64,000 nt of DNA from JAPLUA01 sp964625855. GTDB taxonomy: Bacteria > Verrucomicrobiota > Verrucomicrobiia > Limisphaerales > UBA8199. Each line of letters opens with the position of its first letter. The first letter of the stretch is position 1. Where the stretch lies: positions 166,663-230,662 of the forward strand of contig CAZVFC010000008.1 in NCBI GenBank assembly GCA_964625855.1, given 5' to 3'. Below are positions 42,686-54,915 of this stretch, one piece after another. Both the position numbers and the translations under genes were made by a program. Below the pieces are notes generated by a model. It was not told the DNA's origin, did not search any database, and saw nothing but the letters and a program-made list of their open reading frames with translations.

Positions 42686-43411
42686 ATGCCAACCCCAACC
42701 CCGCTGCTAAGCCTCGTCAACGTGACCAAGCGCTACGACGCGCCGGACAAGTCCGAGGCGTTGACCGTGCTCAAGGAAGTCTCGCTGGAGCTCTCCGCCG
42801 GCGAATCGCTCGCCATCGTCGGCCCTTCCGGGTCCGGCAAGAGCACCCTCTTGCAGATCATGGGCACGCTCGACCGGCCGACGAGCGGCAGCGTGGCGCT
42901 GGACGGGCAAGATTTGAGCGCCCTCGACGAGCAACAACTCGCCGCCGTGCGGAACCGGCAGATCGGCTTCGTCTTCCAGGCGCACTATCTCCTGCCCCAG
43001 TGCACGGTTCTGGAAAACGTTCTGGTGCCGACCCTCGCCTGCGCGGAGGCCAAGCTGCGCGATGGTGCCGGCGAACGCGCCGAACGTCTCCTGAAGCGCG
43101 TCGGTCTGGGCGAGCGCAAGGCTCATCGCCCGGGCGAACTCTCCGGCGGCGAGCGCCAGCGGGTGGCGGTGGTCCGCGCGCTGATCAACCAGCCGCAGCT
43201 TCTGCTGGCCGACGAACCCACCGGCTCGCTCGACCATGCCTCGGCCCAGCAACTGGGGCAGTTGCTGCTGGAATTGAACCGGGAGGAAGGCGTGACGCTT
43301 GTTGTGGTGACCCACGCGCGGGAATTGGCCCAGCGCATGGGGCGGGTGCTGGAGTTGAGGGACGGGCACTTGGTTCCGGCACAATCCCCAATCCAACAAC
43401 AGCTCCGCTAG
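42686..43411 (+). CDS. ABC transporter ATPase, LolD/MacB-like
   Basis: This 241-residue ATPase has Walker A GPSGSGKST, a Q-loop in GFVFQAHYLLPQCTVLENV, signature LSGGERQR and Walker B LLLADEPTGSLD. The MacB/LolD/FtsE class serves mechanotransmission systems that act on lipoproteins or export substrates. Its partner is the large FtsX-type permease beginning at 43683. The stop codon lies inside an inverted-repeat element (43400-43429). Confidence 0.92.
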   Translation: MPTPTPLLSLVNVTKRYDAPDKSEALTVLKEVSLELSAGESLAIVGPSGSGKSTLLQIMGTLDRPTSGSVALDGQDLSALDEQQLAAVRNRQIGFVFQAHYLLPQCTVLENVLVPTLACAEAKLRDGAGERAERLLKRVGLGERKAHRPGELSGGERQRVAVVRALINQPQLLLADEPTGSLDHASAQQLGQLLLELNREEGVTLVVVTHARELAQRMGRVLELRDGHLVPAQSPIQQQLR

Positions 43412-43596
43412 GAGCGCCATGTTTATAGCCACCCGTGCCACCCAGCCCGCCAAGCTCCGTAGGAGCGGCATGTGCTTGATGTCGCCTGGACGCCGCCGAG
43501 AGCGTGTGTTTTCTCATACCTGCCGCTCCTACGGAGCTCGGGTGGGCGTGTGGGGCCGGGCTCGCTGCTATAAACATTTCGCTCCTAGCGGAGCTG
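43400..43596. repeat. Nested inverted-repeat element between the ABC genes
   Basis: The outer arms 43400-43429 and 43567-43596 are inverted 30-mers with two mismatches. The inner arms 43453-43470 and 43521-43538 are perfect 18-mers. All four share the theme AGCTCCG then TAGGAGCG. The element fills most of the gap between the ATPase and permease genes, and its first arm supplies the ATPase stop codon. Confidence 0.85.
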
Positions 43597-43682
43597 GATG
43601 GTGCGAGAACACACATACAGGGCGCGAGGTCTTCTGGCGCTTCAGCACTCACCCCCGGGCGGGATTATAGGACGCCGCAAGC

Positions 43683-47477
<3,795 letters not shown>

Positions 47478-47521
47478 CGAACGGTTGCGCGATCTTCACT
47501 ACGCATGAGGGCGAAAAGGGG

Positions 47522-47738
47522 GAAATCCGAAATCCGAAGGCCGAAACCCGAAAGAAGGCCGAATTCCGAAACCCGAAATTGCCGACCTCCTTTGCGCCCT
47601 GGGAGCAGAGCGAGCAGGAGCAGTTGAGGTTGGCCTCCTGACTCTGCGAGGGCGTCGCCAGCCGGCCTCGTGACCCAGTGGTTTCGGTATTCGGCCTTCG
47701 GCCTTCTTTCGGCCTTCGGATTTCGGGCTTCGGGTTTG
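47522..47738. repeat. Inverted pair of heptanucleotide arrays
   Basis: The left arm (47522-47580) consists of units such as AAATCCG, AAGGCCG and AAACCCG. The right arm (47681-47738) is their reverse complement, including the same irregular unit AAGAAGGCCG as TCGGCCTTCTT. A spacer of about 100 bp lies between. The shared irregularity shows that the arms evolve together. Confidence 0.85.
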
Positions 47739-47788
47739 GGACCAGCCTTGCTGCGACGAGATTCCCTCTCTGCACGCACCGTATTGAG

Positions 47789-47854
47789 TCCATATTCCCT
47801 CCTAAACCCCTCCTAAACCCCTCGTATACCCCTCGTATTCCCATCCTAATCCCC
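47789..47854. repeat. 11-bp-period tandem array, six units
   Basis: Units start at 47789, 47800, 47811, 47822, 47833 and 47844. Most read TCCTAAACCCC or TCGTATACCCC. There is no indel. It is intergenic. Confidence 0.8.
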
Positions 47855-47927
47855 ACGTGATGGAATGGCTGATAGACGGCTTGTCTGTTTGCACGTCCGA
47901 GCGGGCGGTTGCAGTTGACTGCGGGAG

Positions 47928-50900
47928 CTAATCAGCAAAGAGGAAGCGCAGGTCGTCCAGCGTCAGGCTCTGGGCGAAGCGTTCCTCGCCCAGCACATCT
48001 TCGGCCAGGGCGCTTTTCTGCTTTTGGAGGAGGCGGATCTTTTCTTCGATGCTGTCTTTGATCAGCAGGCGGTAGGCGATGACCTTGTTGACCTGCCCGA
48101 TGCGGTGGGTGCGGTCAATGGCCTGGTTCTCGACGGCGGGGTTCCACCACGGATCGAAGAGCACGACGTAGCTGGCGGCGGTGAGGTTCAGCCCGAAGCC
48201 GCCGGCTTTGAGGGAGATGAGGAAGATGGCCGGGCCTTCCGTGGACTGGAATTGCCGGACCAGCTCACCGCGGTTCTCCGTGTGGCCGGCCAGGTAAAAG
48301 AGCGGCCACTTGCGCTTTTCGAGCTCAGGGCGGAGGAGGTCGAGCATCTCCACGAATTGCGAGAAGACCAGCACCTTCTCGCCTTCCTCCATCAGCGGTT
48401 CGAGCTGCTCCACGAGCGATTCGGTCTTGGCGCTGGGCGCCGCCGAGTCGGGTTTCATCAGGCGGGGATGGCAGCAAATCTGGCGCAGCCGCAGCAGCGA
48501 GACCAGGAAGTGGAACTGCTGCTGGGCCAGTTCTTTCTGGGTCTTGATCGCGAGGAGCAACTGTTGGGCGCGTTTGAGTTCGGCGCGGTAAAGCGTCTTC
48601 TGCTCGCCTTCGATCTCGCAGAAGAGGTCTTCTTCGATGCGGTCGGGCAGGTCCTTGGCCACTTGCGACTTGGTGCGGCGCAGGAGGAAGGGGCGCACCC
48701 GCGCCGACAAACGCCGGCGGCCCAGCGCGTCGCCTTTGGTGTCGTAATGCCGGGCGAAGCGCGCGCGGCTGCCGAGCACGCCGGGCATGGCAAAGGTCAT
48801 GAGGCTCCACAAATCCAGCAGGCGGTTCTCGATGGGCGTGCCGGTCAGCACCAGCCGGTGCTCGGCCTGCAACGCCCGCGCGACCTGAGCGGTCTGCGAA
48901 TTCGGGTTCTTGATGTATTGGCCCTCGTCCAGGATCACCGCCAGCCAGCGCACGGGGGCCAGGCTCTCGCCCACCATCCGCAGTTGGCTGTAATTCAGCA
49001 CGTGCAGATCCGCTTCGCCCAGGCGGTCGGGAAGGCCTTCCAACTCGCTGGCGGGCCAGAGCTTGACGCGCAGGCCGGGCGTGAATTGCGCCGCCTCGGC
49101 GTGCCAGTTGTCCATGACGCTCTTGGGGCAGACGACCAGGCTGGGAGGCGGGGCGTGCGGATCGCCGGACGGTTCCGGGGAAGCGGGTTGCGTGGTGCGT
49201 GCTGCGTGGGGTTGCTCGCGGAGCCAGAGGAGCCAGGCCAGCGCCTGGAGCGTTTTGCCCAGGCCCATGTCGTCGGCCAGGATGCCGCCGAAGCGGTTGG
49301 TGGAGAGATAGGCGAGGAAGTGGAAGCCTTCGAGCTGGTAGGGACGGAGCTGCGCGGTCACGCCGGACGGCAGGTCGGGCGCCACGCGGGCGATAATCTC
49401 GCTGGCACGCCGCCGAATCTGCTCGACCTGCTGCTCGGGCAGGAACTTCTTGGCCGCCTCATCGGCGAGCTGAAGGGCGTGCAGGCGTTGGGGCTCGGCG
49501 GAGAGTTCGCGCGGGTTCAGACCCAGCCGCGCGAGGCGCTCGTTTTCGTCGTCGCTCAGGTCGTACTGAAGGCGACGCCATCCCTTGCCCTCGAGCCGCA
49601 CGTAGGCGCCTTTGGCGTTGAGCAGCAACTTGACCTCCTCCGGCGTCAGCGTGGTGTCGGACACGTCGAGCACGACGCGCAGGTCGAACCAGTCAATGTC
49701 CGCCTCGGTCACATCCAGCTTCACGCGGCCGGCGACGGCGGCGGTGGTGAAGGACGCCAGGTCACCGCCGAGCTTGACGGTGATGTGCGGCGGGACGCTC
49801 TGGAGCCACCCCGTAAAAAGCTCAGGGAACTTCCTGGTTACACGCAGCACCAGGCCCCGCCCGTAGGAGGAAGGCTTCAGGTTCAGGGGCTCAAGCAAGG
49901 GCGGCACCGCCTCGAGCACGGTCCGGTCGTAGAGGATGATGCTCGCTTCATCTCGCGGTTTTCTTCGGCCGCCTTCGGGGGTTTCATGCAGCCAGTTGTA
50001 GCCGGTCCAGGACTGCCGGTGCCCATCCGGGGCTTCCGCCGCGGCGTCCACGACGCATTCCTCGATATTGCTGCCGGCAAACGTTGGCCGCAGGTCGCAT
50101 TGGATGACAATCTGATAAGGCAGCGTGCGAACGCGCTCGCGCACCCGGGGCGGCAGTTCGGCGCCCAGTGATCGCAGGAAGGCCACGCCGGGAGCCCGCT
50201 CGATGGCCGGTGCGGGAATGCGGGTTTCCCCGCGCGGATCCAACACGTGCTCGTGAGGCGGCGGGCCGATGAAGACTGCGTTGGCGGTGAGGTAGAGGGG
50301 CGGATGGGACGTCAACGTGCAAAGGATGGGAGGAGGCGGTGTCCCGTCGGCCTGCACCAGGTGCAAGCGGTAATCGTCCTCTTCGCCGGTGGCGGGAGTC
50401 AATTCCCAGCGCAGCGGCTCGGTGGGACGGGCCAGGGTCTGGCCTTCGTGGTTCACGATGCGGCTGTCGAGCTGGCGCATCCGCAGGAGCCGGCCGAGCA
50501 GCCGGACGGTTTCTGCCTCCCGGTAGGGCAAATGTGCTGCCATGCCGTAGAAGATCCGTTGCGAGAAGAGCTGCCAGATCAGGTCCGCCTCGGGCGTGAG
50601 CCAGATGCGGCCCTCATCGTAGTCGGTGGTGAATTGCCGAAGCTGAGTGTGTTTGAGGGTGTCGAAGGCGGCCTGGCTTGGCCGGAGCCACTGCAGGTGG
50701 GCCTCTTTCGTGTCAATCAACACTCGCAGGTCGGTGAGGGCTTGGTCTGCCGACTGCGGCGACCCGGGGACCAGGCGCAGGTTGCCGAGCTTCTCCTGCC
50801 ATCGTTTGATCTCGCGTTCGCGCTGCCAGCGCGCCACGAGGCCCTCAATGGCGCTCACGTCCGTGATCGGCTGCATGAAGTCGGGGATCCGTGTTCCGTG

Positions 50901-51581
50901 CTGCTGCACGGCATGCGCCACGTAGAGCCAGAAGATGTATTCGTTTTCGGGCACCGCCGGCCAGATTTGCGGCGCATTCCAGCCGTAGCCGCCCAGATGC
51001 AGCCCCATTTCCTCGAAATCCCAATGCGTGATGTGCCCGGACTGACGGCAGCGCGCATAGACGGTGCGGACCTTGGCCAGGAACTTGCGCTCCTCCGGCT
51101 TAAGGGGGCGTTTGCGCGTGGCCATCAGGCGGCGCACCAACTCACTGACATCCGCCGCTGAAGGCGTGCTCCTCGAGGCCGCCAAAGCCACCGAAGCGGA
51201 CGGGCCGCTTGCGCTCAGGCTGCGCACCGCCGCCCGGCTGTGCTCCGCCAGCAACGCGCGCATCGCGGCCACAACGTGCTCGCAATCAATCCCAAGCTCG
51301 CAGGTGCAACTGCCCGACCAGCCCTCCGCCGGGTCGTATTCGAGGTCCACCTCATGGGTTTCGCCGTCCTTGACCTGGGCAGAGTAAGCGCTGCCCGGTT
51401 CCTCGGGAACCAGGTCCTGCACAGCGCCGCGGCGAAAGCACGCCTCGCCCTTGCGTCTGGCTTCAGCGCTGACTTGCTTCAGAAACGCCTGGGCGTTGCG
51501 CGGATCGAGCAACTCAAACGCATCGTCCACTCCTCGAATATAGCGGCCTGCACCCGCGTGACAAGCAGGCGGAGATGCCAA
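47928..51581 (-). CDS. SNF2-family helicase with SWIM zinc finger
   Basis: This 1217-residue superfamily 2 ATPase has an N-terminal SWIM zinc finger with CTCELGIDCEH. A middle region (about 150-650) of bacterial SNF2-associated domains leads to the ATPase core from about 690. Walker A is in GILADDMGLGKT. The DEAH-type motif reads DEGQ rather than the usual DEAQ. The C-terminal core has FLISLKAGGFGLNLTAA and QAIDRTHRIGQ. Such proteins remodel nucleoprotein or help transcription recycling. The start is uncertain, with ATG at 51581 and GTG at 51530. Confidence 0.93.
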   Translation of the reverse strand: MASPPACHAGAGRYIRGVDDAFELLDPRNAQAFLKQVSAEARRKGEACFRRGAVQDLVPEEPGSAYSAQVKDGETHEVDLEYDPAEGWSGSCTCELGIDCEHVVAAMRALLAEHSRAAVRSLSASGPSASVALAASRSTPSAADVSELVRRLMATRKRPLKPEERKFLAKVRTVYARCRQSGHITHWDFEEMGLHLGGYGWNAPQIWPAVPENEYIFWLYVAHAVQQHGTRIPDFMQPITDVSAIEGLVARWQREREIKRWQEKLGNLRLVPGSPQSADQALTDLRVLIDTKEAHLQWLRPSQAAFDTLKHTQLRQFTTDYDEGRIWLTPEADLIWQLFSQRIFYGMAAHLPYREAETVRLLGRLLRMRQLDSRIVNHEGQTLARPTEPLRWELTPATGEEDDYRLHLVQADGTPPPPILCTLTSHPPLYLTANAVFIGPPPHEHVLDPRGETRIPAPAIERAPGVAFLRSLGAELPPRVRERVRTLPYQIVIQCDLRPTFAGSNIEECVVDAAAEAPDGHRQSWTGYNWLHETPEGGRRKPRDEASIILYDRTVLEAVPPLLEPLNLKPSSYGRGLVLRVTRKFPELFTGWLQSVPPHITVKLGGDLASFTTAAVAGRVKLDVTEADIDWFDLRVVLDVSDTTLTPEEVKLLLNAKGAYVRLEGKGWRRLQYDLSDDENERLARLGLNPRELSAEPQRLHALQLADEAAKKFLPEQQVEQIRRRASEIIARVAPDLPSGVTAQLRPYQLEGFHFLAYLSTNRFGGILADDMGLGKTLQALAWLLWLREQPHAARTTQPASPEPSGDPHAPPPSLVVCPKSVMDNWHAEAAQFTPGLRVKLWPASELEGLPDRLGEADLHVLNYSQLRMVGESLAPVRWLAVILDEGQYIKNPNSQTAQVARALQAEHRLVLTGTPIENRLLDLWSLMTFAMPGVLGSRARFARHYDTKGDALGRRRLSARVRPFLLRRTKSQVAKDLPDRIEEDLFCEIEGEQKTLYRAELKRAQQLLLAIKTQKELAQQQFHFLVSLLRLRQICCHPRLMKPDSAAPSAKTESLVEQLEPLMEEGEKVLVFSQFVEMLDLLRPELEKRKWPLFYLAGHTENRGELVRQFQSTEGPAIFLISLKAGGFGLNLTAASYVVLFDPWWNPAVENQAIDRTHRIGQVNKVIAYRLLIKDSIEEKIRLLQKQKSALAEDVLGEERFAQSLTLDDLRFLFAD

Positions 51582-51757
51582 CGGGCGAAACCTCCATGCG
51601 ACCGGCAGTCGTTGCGAGCGGTCTGGAGTCGGACCATTTCCTCAACGCTTATCAGGTGGGGACCAAGGCCGACGTGCAAAAGATGGAGTCCCAGGCCAAA
51701 GCCGAGGCGCAACGCCTGTGGACCGAGGCTGAGATGAAACGCACGCGCAGTGCGTGA
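51575..51757 (+). CDS. Possible small hypothetical protein
   Basis: A 60-codon frame (or 53 from the ATG at 51596) ends in an amphipathic helix (KADVQKMESQAKAEAQRLW). Its first bases overlap the helicase start on the other strand. It has no recognisable family. It might be a real small gene, a gene remnant or chance. Confidence 0.25.
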   Translation: MPTGETSMRPAVVASGLESDHFLNAYQVGTKADVQKMESQAKAEAQRLWTEAEMKRTRSA

Positions 51758-51872
51758 GATTCACTCGCCCGGATTCGCTCGTGCTGTCCAGGCTGGCCGG
51801 TTTATGGGGGAAACGGCGGTGGCATTGACTATGCTTGACAATCTCCTGTGATGAAAACTCACGAGGTGACTT

Positions 51873-53075
51873 ATGAAGCTTCCTACCCACCGCGCCTTTA
51901 CGCTCATTGAATTGCTGGTTGTGATCGCCGTCATCGCCCTCCTGGCGGCACTGCTCCTGCCCGCTCTCTCGGCTGCCAAAAAGAAAGCCCTGCGCACCAG
52001 CATGAAACACAGTGAATCCGCGTCGCCAGCCGCTCAGCGAGCAAATGATGCGAGGCCCGCACCCACCGCTGCTGCGGCTCGCGCCGTCGCCATCGTCAAG
52101 AGTTTTGCGGCCAGCGTTTCGCTCAAGCCGGGCCTGAGCGTCGGCACCGCCCAGCCCGAATCCATCTACACCGCCCAGCTCACAGCTAAATTCGAGGCGT
52201 TGAATCCGGGCCGGAGCGGTGAGTGCGAAGTGCTCCTGCCGTTGCCGCCGCAGATTATCTCCCTGGCCGACCTGGCCGTGACCGTCAAGGACCAACCCAG
52301 CGGATTGGTCGAGATCCGCGGCGACAAGCTGGTCTGGTTCGGCGCGCTGCCGGGCGAGCCGACGCCGATGACCATTACCTACTCCGCGGTCGGCAAGGGG
52401 CTCTACAACCTGCAAATCCCGCCCAGTGGGATTCTGGACACGTTCCACATTGACCTGACCGCCATCGGCTCGGACGTGCGCATGCTCGAACTCTCGCTGC
52501 AGCCCACCAAATACGCGCGTGACAGCGGCCAAACCCTCTACACCTGGGATTACAAGCACCTGCTCTTCGGACGACCCATCGCGCTGGACGTGCTTGGCAT
52601 CGCTCCCATTGACCGGTTGGGCGAACTCGCTTGGCTGGGGCCGGCCAGTGTCGTCATTTTCGGCCTGGTGCTGGGCCTGGTTGCCTACGCTTTCTACATT
52701 CGCAACTTCGATCGCTGGATGCTCCTGCTGATCCTCGGCACGTTCACCAGCGCCTACCCGCTGATGTACTTTGCGCAGGAGTTCATTCCTTTAAGCACGG
52801 CCATCTTCGCCTCTTCGGCCATCGTGCTCCTGGTCATCGCCATTCGCTCGATTACGATCATGGGCTGGCGCCTCGGGGTCTGCGGCGTAGTCCTTCCCGC
52901 CAGCGCACTTCTCGCCGTGACCCTCCTGGCTGCCATTCACCCGCGGCTGCAGGGCATCCTGATCACCGGCACGGGCATTGCGTTGTTCATCGGAGCCATG
53001 CTGCTGGTCCCGCGCCTCAAATTCGACCGGGCGCCGGAGACCTCGCTGCCGGGCGTGCTTCCCGCCGGTTCTTAG
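51873..53075 (+). CDS. Pseudopilin-leader fused to a multi-helix membrane domain
   Basis: The 400-residue product starts with a complete prepilin leader and helix (HRAFTLIELLVVIAVIALLA). A disordered Ala/Pro-rich linker (about residues 45-75) follows. Next is a beta-rich soluble domain (about 80-235), then about five to six transmembrane helices (from about 250), which resemble the tail of CreD-type inner-membrane proteins. Pseudopilins normally end after a soluble domain, so the polytopic tail is unusual. The start has ATG after GAGGTGACTT. It is a single gene between the helicase and the second sulfatase. Confidence 0.7.
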   Translation: MKLPTHRAFTLIELLVVIAVIALLAALLLPALSAAKKKALRTSMKHSESASPAAQRANDARPAPTAAAARAVAIVKSFAASVSLKPGLSVGTAQPESIYTAQLTAKFEALNPGRSGECEVLLPLPPQIISLADLAVTVKDQPSGLVEIRGDKLVWFGALPGEPTPMTITYSAVGKGLYNLQIPPSGILDTFHIDLTAIGSDVRMLELSLQPTKYARDSGQTLYTWDYKHLLFGRPIALDVLGIAPIDRLGELAWLGPASVVIFGLVLGLVAYAFYIRNFDRWMLLLILGTFTSAYPLMYFAQEFIPLSTAIFASSAIVLLVIAIRSITIMGWRLGVCGVVLPASALLAVTLLAAIHPRLQGILITGTGIALFIGAMLLVPRLKFDRAPETSLPGVLPAGS

Positions 53076-53299
53076 TTCAGCCAAACGCCACGCCCCCTCT
53101 CCCCAAAGGAGGCAGTCCGCGCAGTCCGAGGGAGAGGGGGGAAAGGCGGACCGCCATCGGCTTGGCTTCTCAAGGATGGCCTGTCTGAGTCAGCTCGATT
53201 CATCACCGAACACGGCGTCTCGGATAAGGTTGAAACCGGGCTGCGGGGCTGCATACTGGGGGCAATGATGCAGTGCGTCTATATCACTGGAGGGGTCGC

Positions 53300-54697
53300 G
53301 TGAGATGGGTTTGCGCGTTTGTAGTCCTGTGTGCGTTGGCCGCAGTCTCAGTGGTCGCGGCGAACCCGCCCAACGTCATCATTCTGTTGGCAGACGACAT
53401 GGGCAACGGCGACACCAGTTGCTACGGAGCCAAGGACATCAAGACGCCCAACCTGGATGCGCTGGCCGCCTCGGGCATCCGCTTCACGAGCTATTATGCT
53501 CCGGCGCCGATCTGCTCGCCATCACGGGCGGGCATGATCACAGGCCGTTACCCGATGCGGGCGGGAATGTCCACCAGCAAGAATATCGGCTCGGCTATGG
53601 GCGAGCCGGGCCTGGCGACGCGCGAGATCACAATCGCCGAGCTGGCGAAGACCAGGGGCTACGCGACGGCAGTCTTTGGCAAGTGGCACCTGGGCTCCAT
53701 ACCCGAATGCCAGCCGAACTCGCAAGGCTTCGACCTGTTTGTGGGGCACCATGCCAGTTGTGTGGATTGCTTTTCCCACATGTACTACGCCAGCGAGCCG
53801 TGGTATCACGACCTCTACCATAACCGCGACGAAGTCTTTGAAGATGGCGTGCACATGACCGATATCATCACGCGCGAGACGCTCGGCTTCATTGATGCGC
53901 ATCGCGAGCAGCCATTTCTCATCTACGTGGCCTACAACACGCCCCATTACCCGATGGTCGCGCAGGCGAAATACCTCAAGATGTATGAACACCTGCCGAT
54001 GCCTCGCCGGATAGCCGCGGCGCTGTGCGCGGGGATAGATGACTCGGTGGGGCAAATCCGGAACCGGCTGCGCGAGCGCGGGCTGCTGGACAATACCGTA
54101 GTCTTCTTCGCCAGCGATAACGGCGCGCCCAGCCCTTCGAAGCGGGGCGAAGGCGGCTCCAGCAATGCGCCGTATCGCGAATACAAGACGAGCCTCTTTG
54201 AGGGCGGCATCCGCCTGCCCGGCATGGTTAGCTGGCCAGCCAAGGTGCCCGCCGGCGTGGTCTGCGATCAGCCGGTCGTCGGCCTGGACATCTTCGCTAC
54301 CGCCGCCCAGGCGATGGGAGCCGAGCTGCCCAAGGACCGCACGATAGATGGGCGCAGTTGGTTTCCGCTCTTCAAGAATCCGAAGGAGTCCATTCACGAG
54401 GCGATCTTCTTCGAGTGGGCCGGCCAGCATGCCGTCCGGTCCGGTCAGTGGAAGTATGTGGAGAACGGCTTCATCAACATGGAGCAATCGCGGAAGAACC
54501 GCGCGACGGGCGCCTATGCCGCACACCTCGCCGACGTGGCCGCTGACCCAGGCGAGCAGAAGAACACTCGAACGCGATTCCCAGAGATCGCTGAGGAGCT
54601 GGGCAAATTGCACCAAGGGTGGCGGGCGGCTATTGCGAAGGACCACACCGCTTCCCCCGATTTCCTTAAGAATTCCACCAAGAGCAACCAGGACTGA
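53300..54697 (+). CDS. Secreted sulfatase (second)
   Basis: This 465-residue S1-type sulfatase has the motif CSPSR (Cys72 from this start), ILLADDMGNGD and GKWHLGSIP. I prefer the GTG at 53300 because GGAGG sits six bases upstream and the signal peptide (WVCAFVVLCALAAVSVVAA) follows at once. An ATG at 53273 would add nine residues before it. Unlike the first sulfatase it has no Lys-rich tail. It is isolated from the other glycan genes. Confidence 0.92.
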   Translation: MRWVCAFVVLCALAAVSVVAANPPNVIILLADDMGNGDTSCYGAKDIKTPNLDALAASGIRFTSYYAPAPICSPSRAGMITGRYPMRAGMSTSKNIGSAMGEPGLATREITIAELAKTRGYATAVFGKWHLGSIPECQPNSQGFDLFVGHHASCVDCFSHMYYASEPWYHDLYHNRDEVFEDGVHMTDIITRETLGFIDAHREQPFLIYVAYNTPHYPMVAQAKYLKMYEHLPMPRRIAAALCAGIDDSVGQIRNRLRERGLLDNTVVFFASDNGAPSPSKRGEGGSSNAPYREYKTSLFEGGIRLPGMVSWPAKVPAGVVCDQPVVGLDIFATAAQAMGAELPKDRTIDGRSWFPLFKNPKESIHEAIFFEWAGQHAVRSGQWKYVENGFINMEQSRKNRATGAYAAHLADVAADPGEQKNTRTRFPEIAEELGKLHQGWRAAIAKDHTASPDFLKNSTKSNQD

Positions 54698-54915
54698 TCG
54701 AGTCTTGTTGCGTCCATCTCATCCGCAGTGGACCTATGTATGAACCGATTGACTACCGGCTCGAGATCCACCCAAACGAGCACCAATGAAGAATCATGTC
54801 CGGTGCCCGGAGAGCGGACGAGCGATTCTCGCCTCTGGACATTTCAACTTCTGTCAGGCAGATTCCCGACGACGTGAATCAGACCAAGAACAGCTCCCGA
54901 TGACCCGCGCAGCGC
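54698..54915. other. Intergenic stretch upstream of SGNH-like gene
   Basis: About 220 bp that appear more AT-rich than their surroundings. No convincing gene is present. Confidence 0.3.

Larger units (their letters stand above)
47478..47927. other. Intergenic region with two repeat classes
   Basis: About 450 bp between the permease gene and the helicase gene. It carries an inverted pair of 7-bp arrays (47522-47738) and, 50 bp on, an 11-bp array (47789-47854). No gene is seen. Confidence 0.6.

Noticed and set aside
48024..50171. 715-codon plus-strand frame opposite the SNF2 gene
   Set aside because: The minus-strand SNF2 motifs are unambiguous. This frame is an antisense open frame typical of GC-rich DNA.
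54736..54789. 17-residue frame MYEPIDYRLEIHPNEHQ, superficially similar in style to the one at 15845
   Set aside because: The similarity is slight and both could be chance. No evidence of translation.
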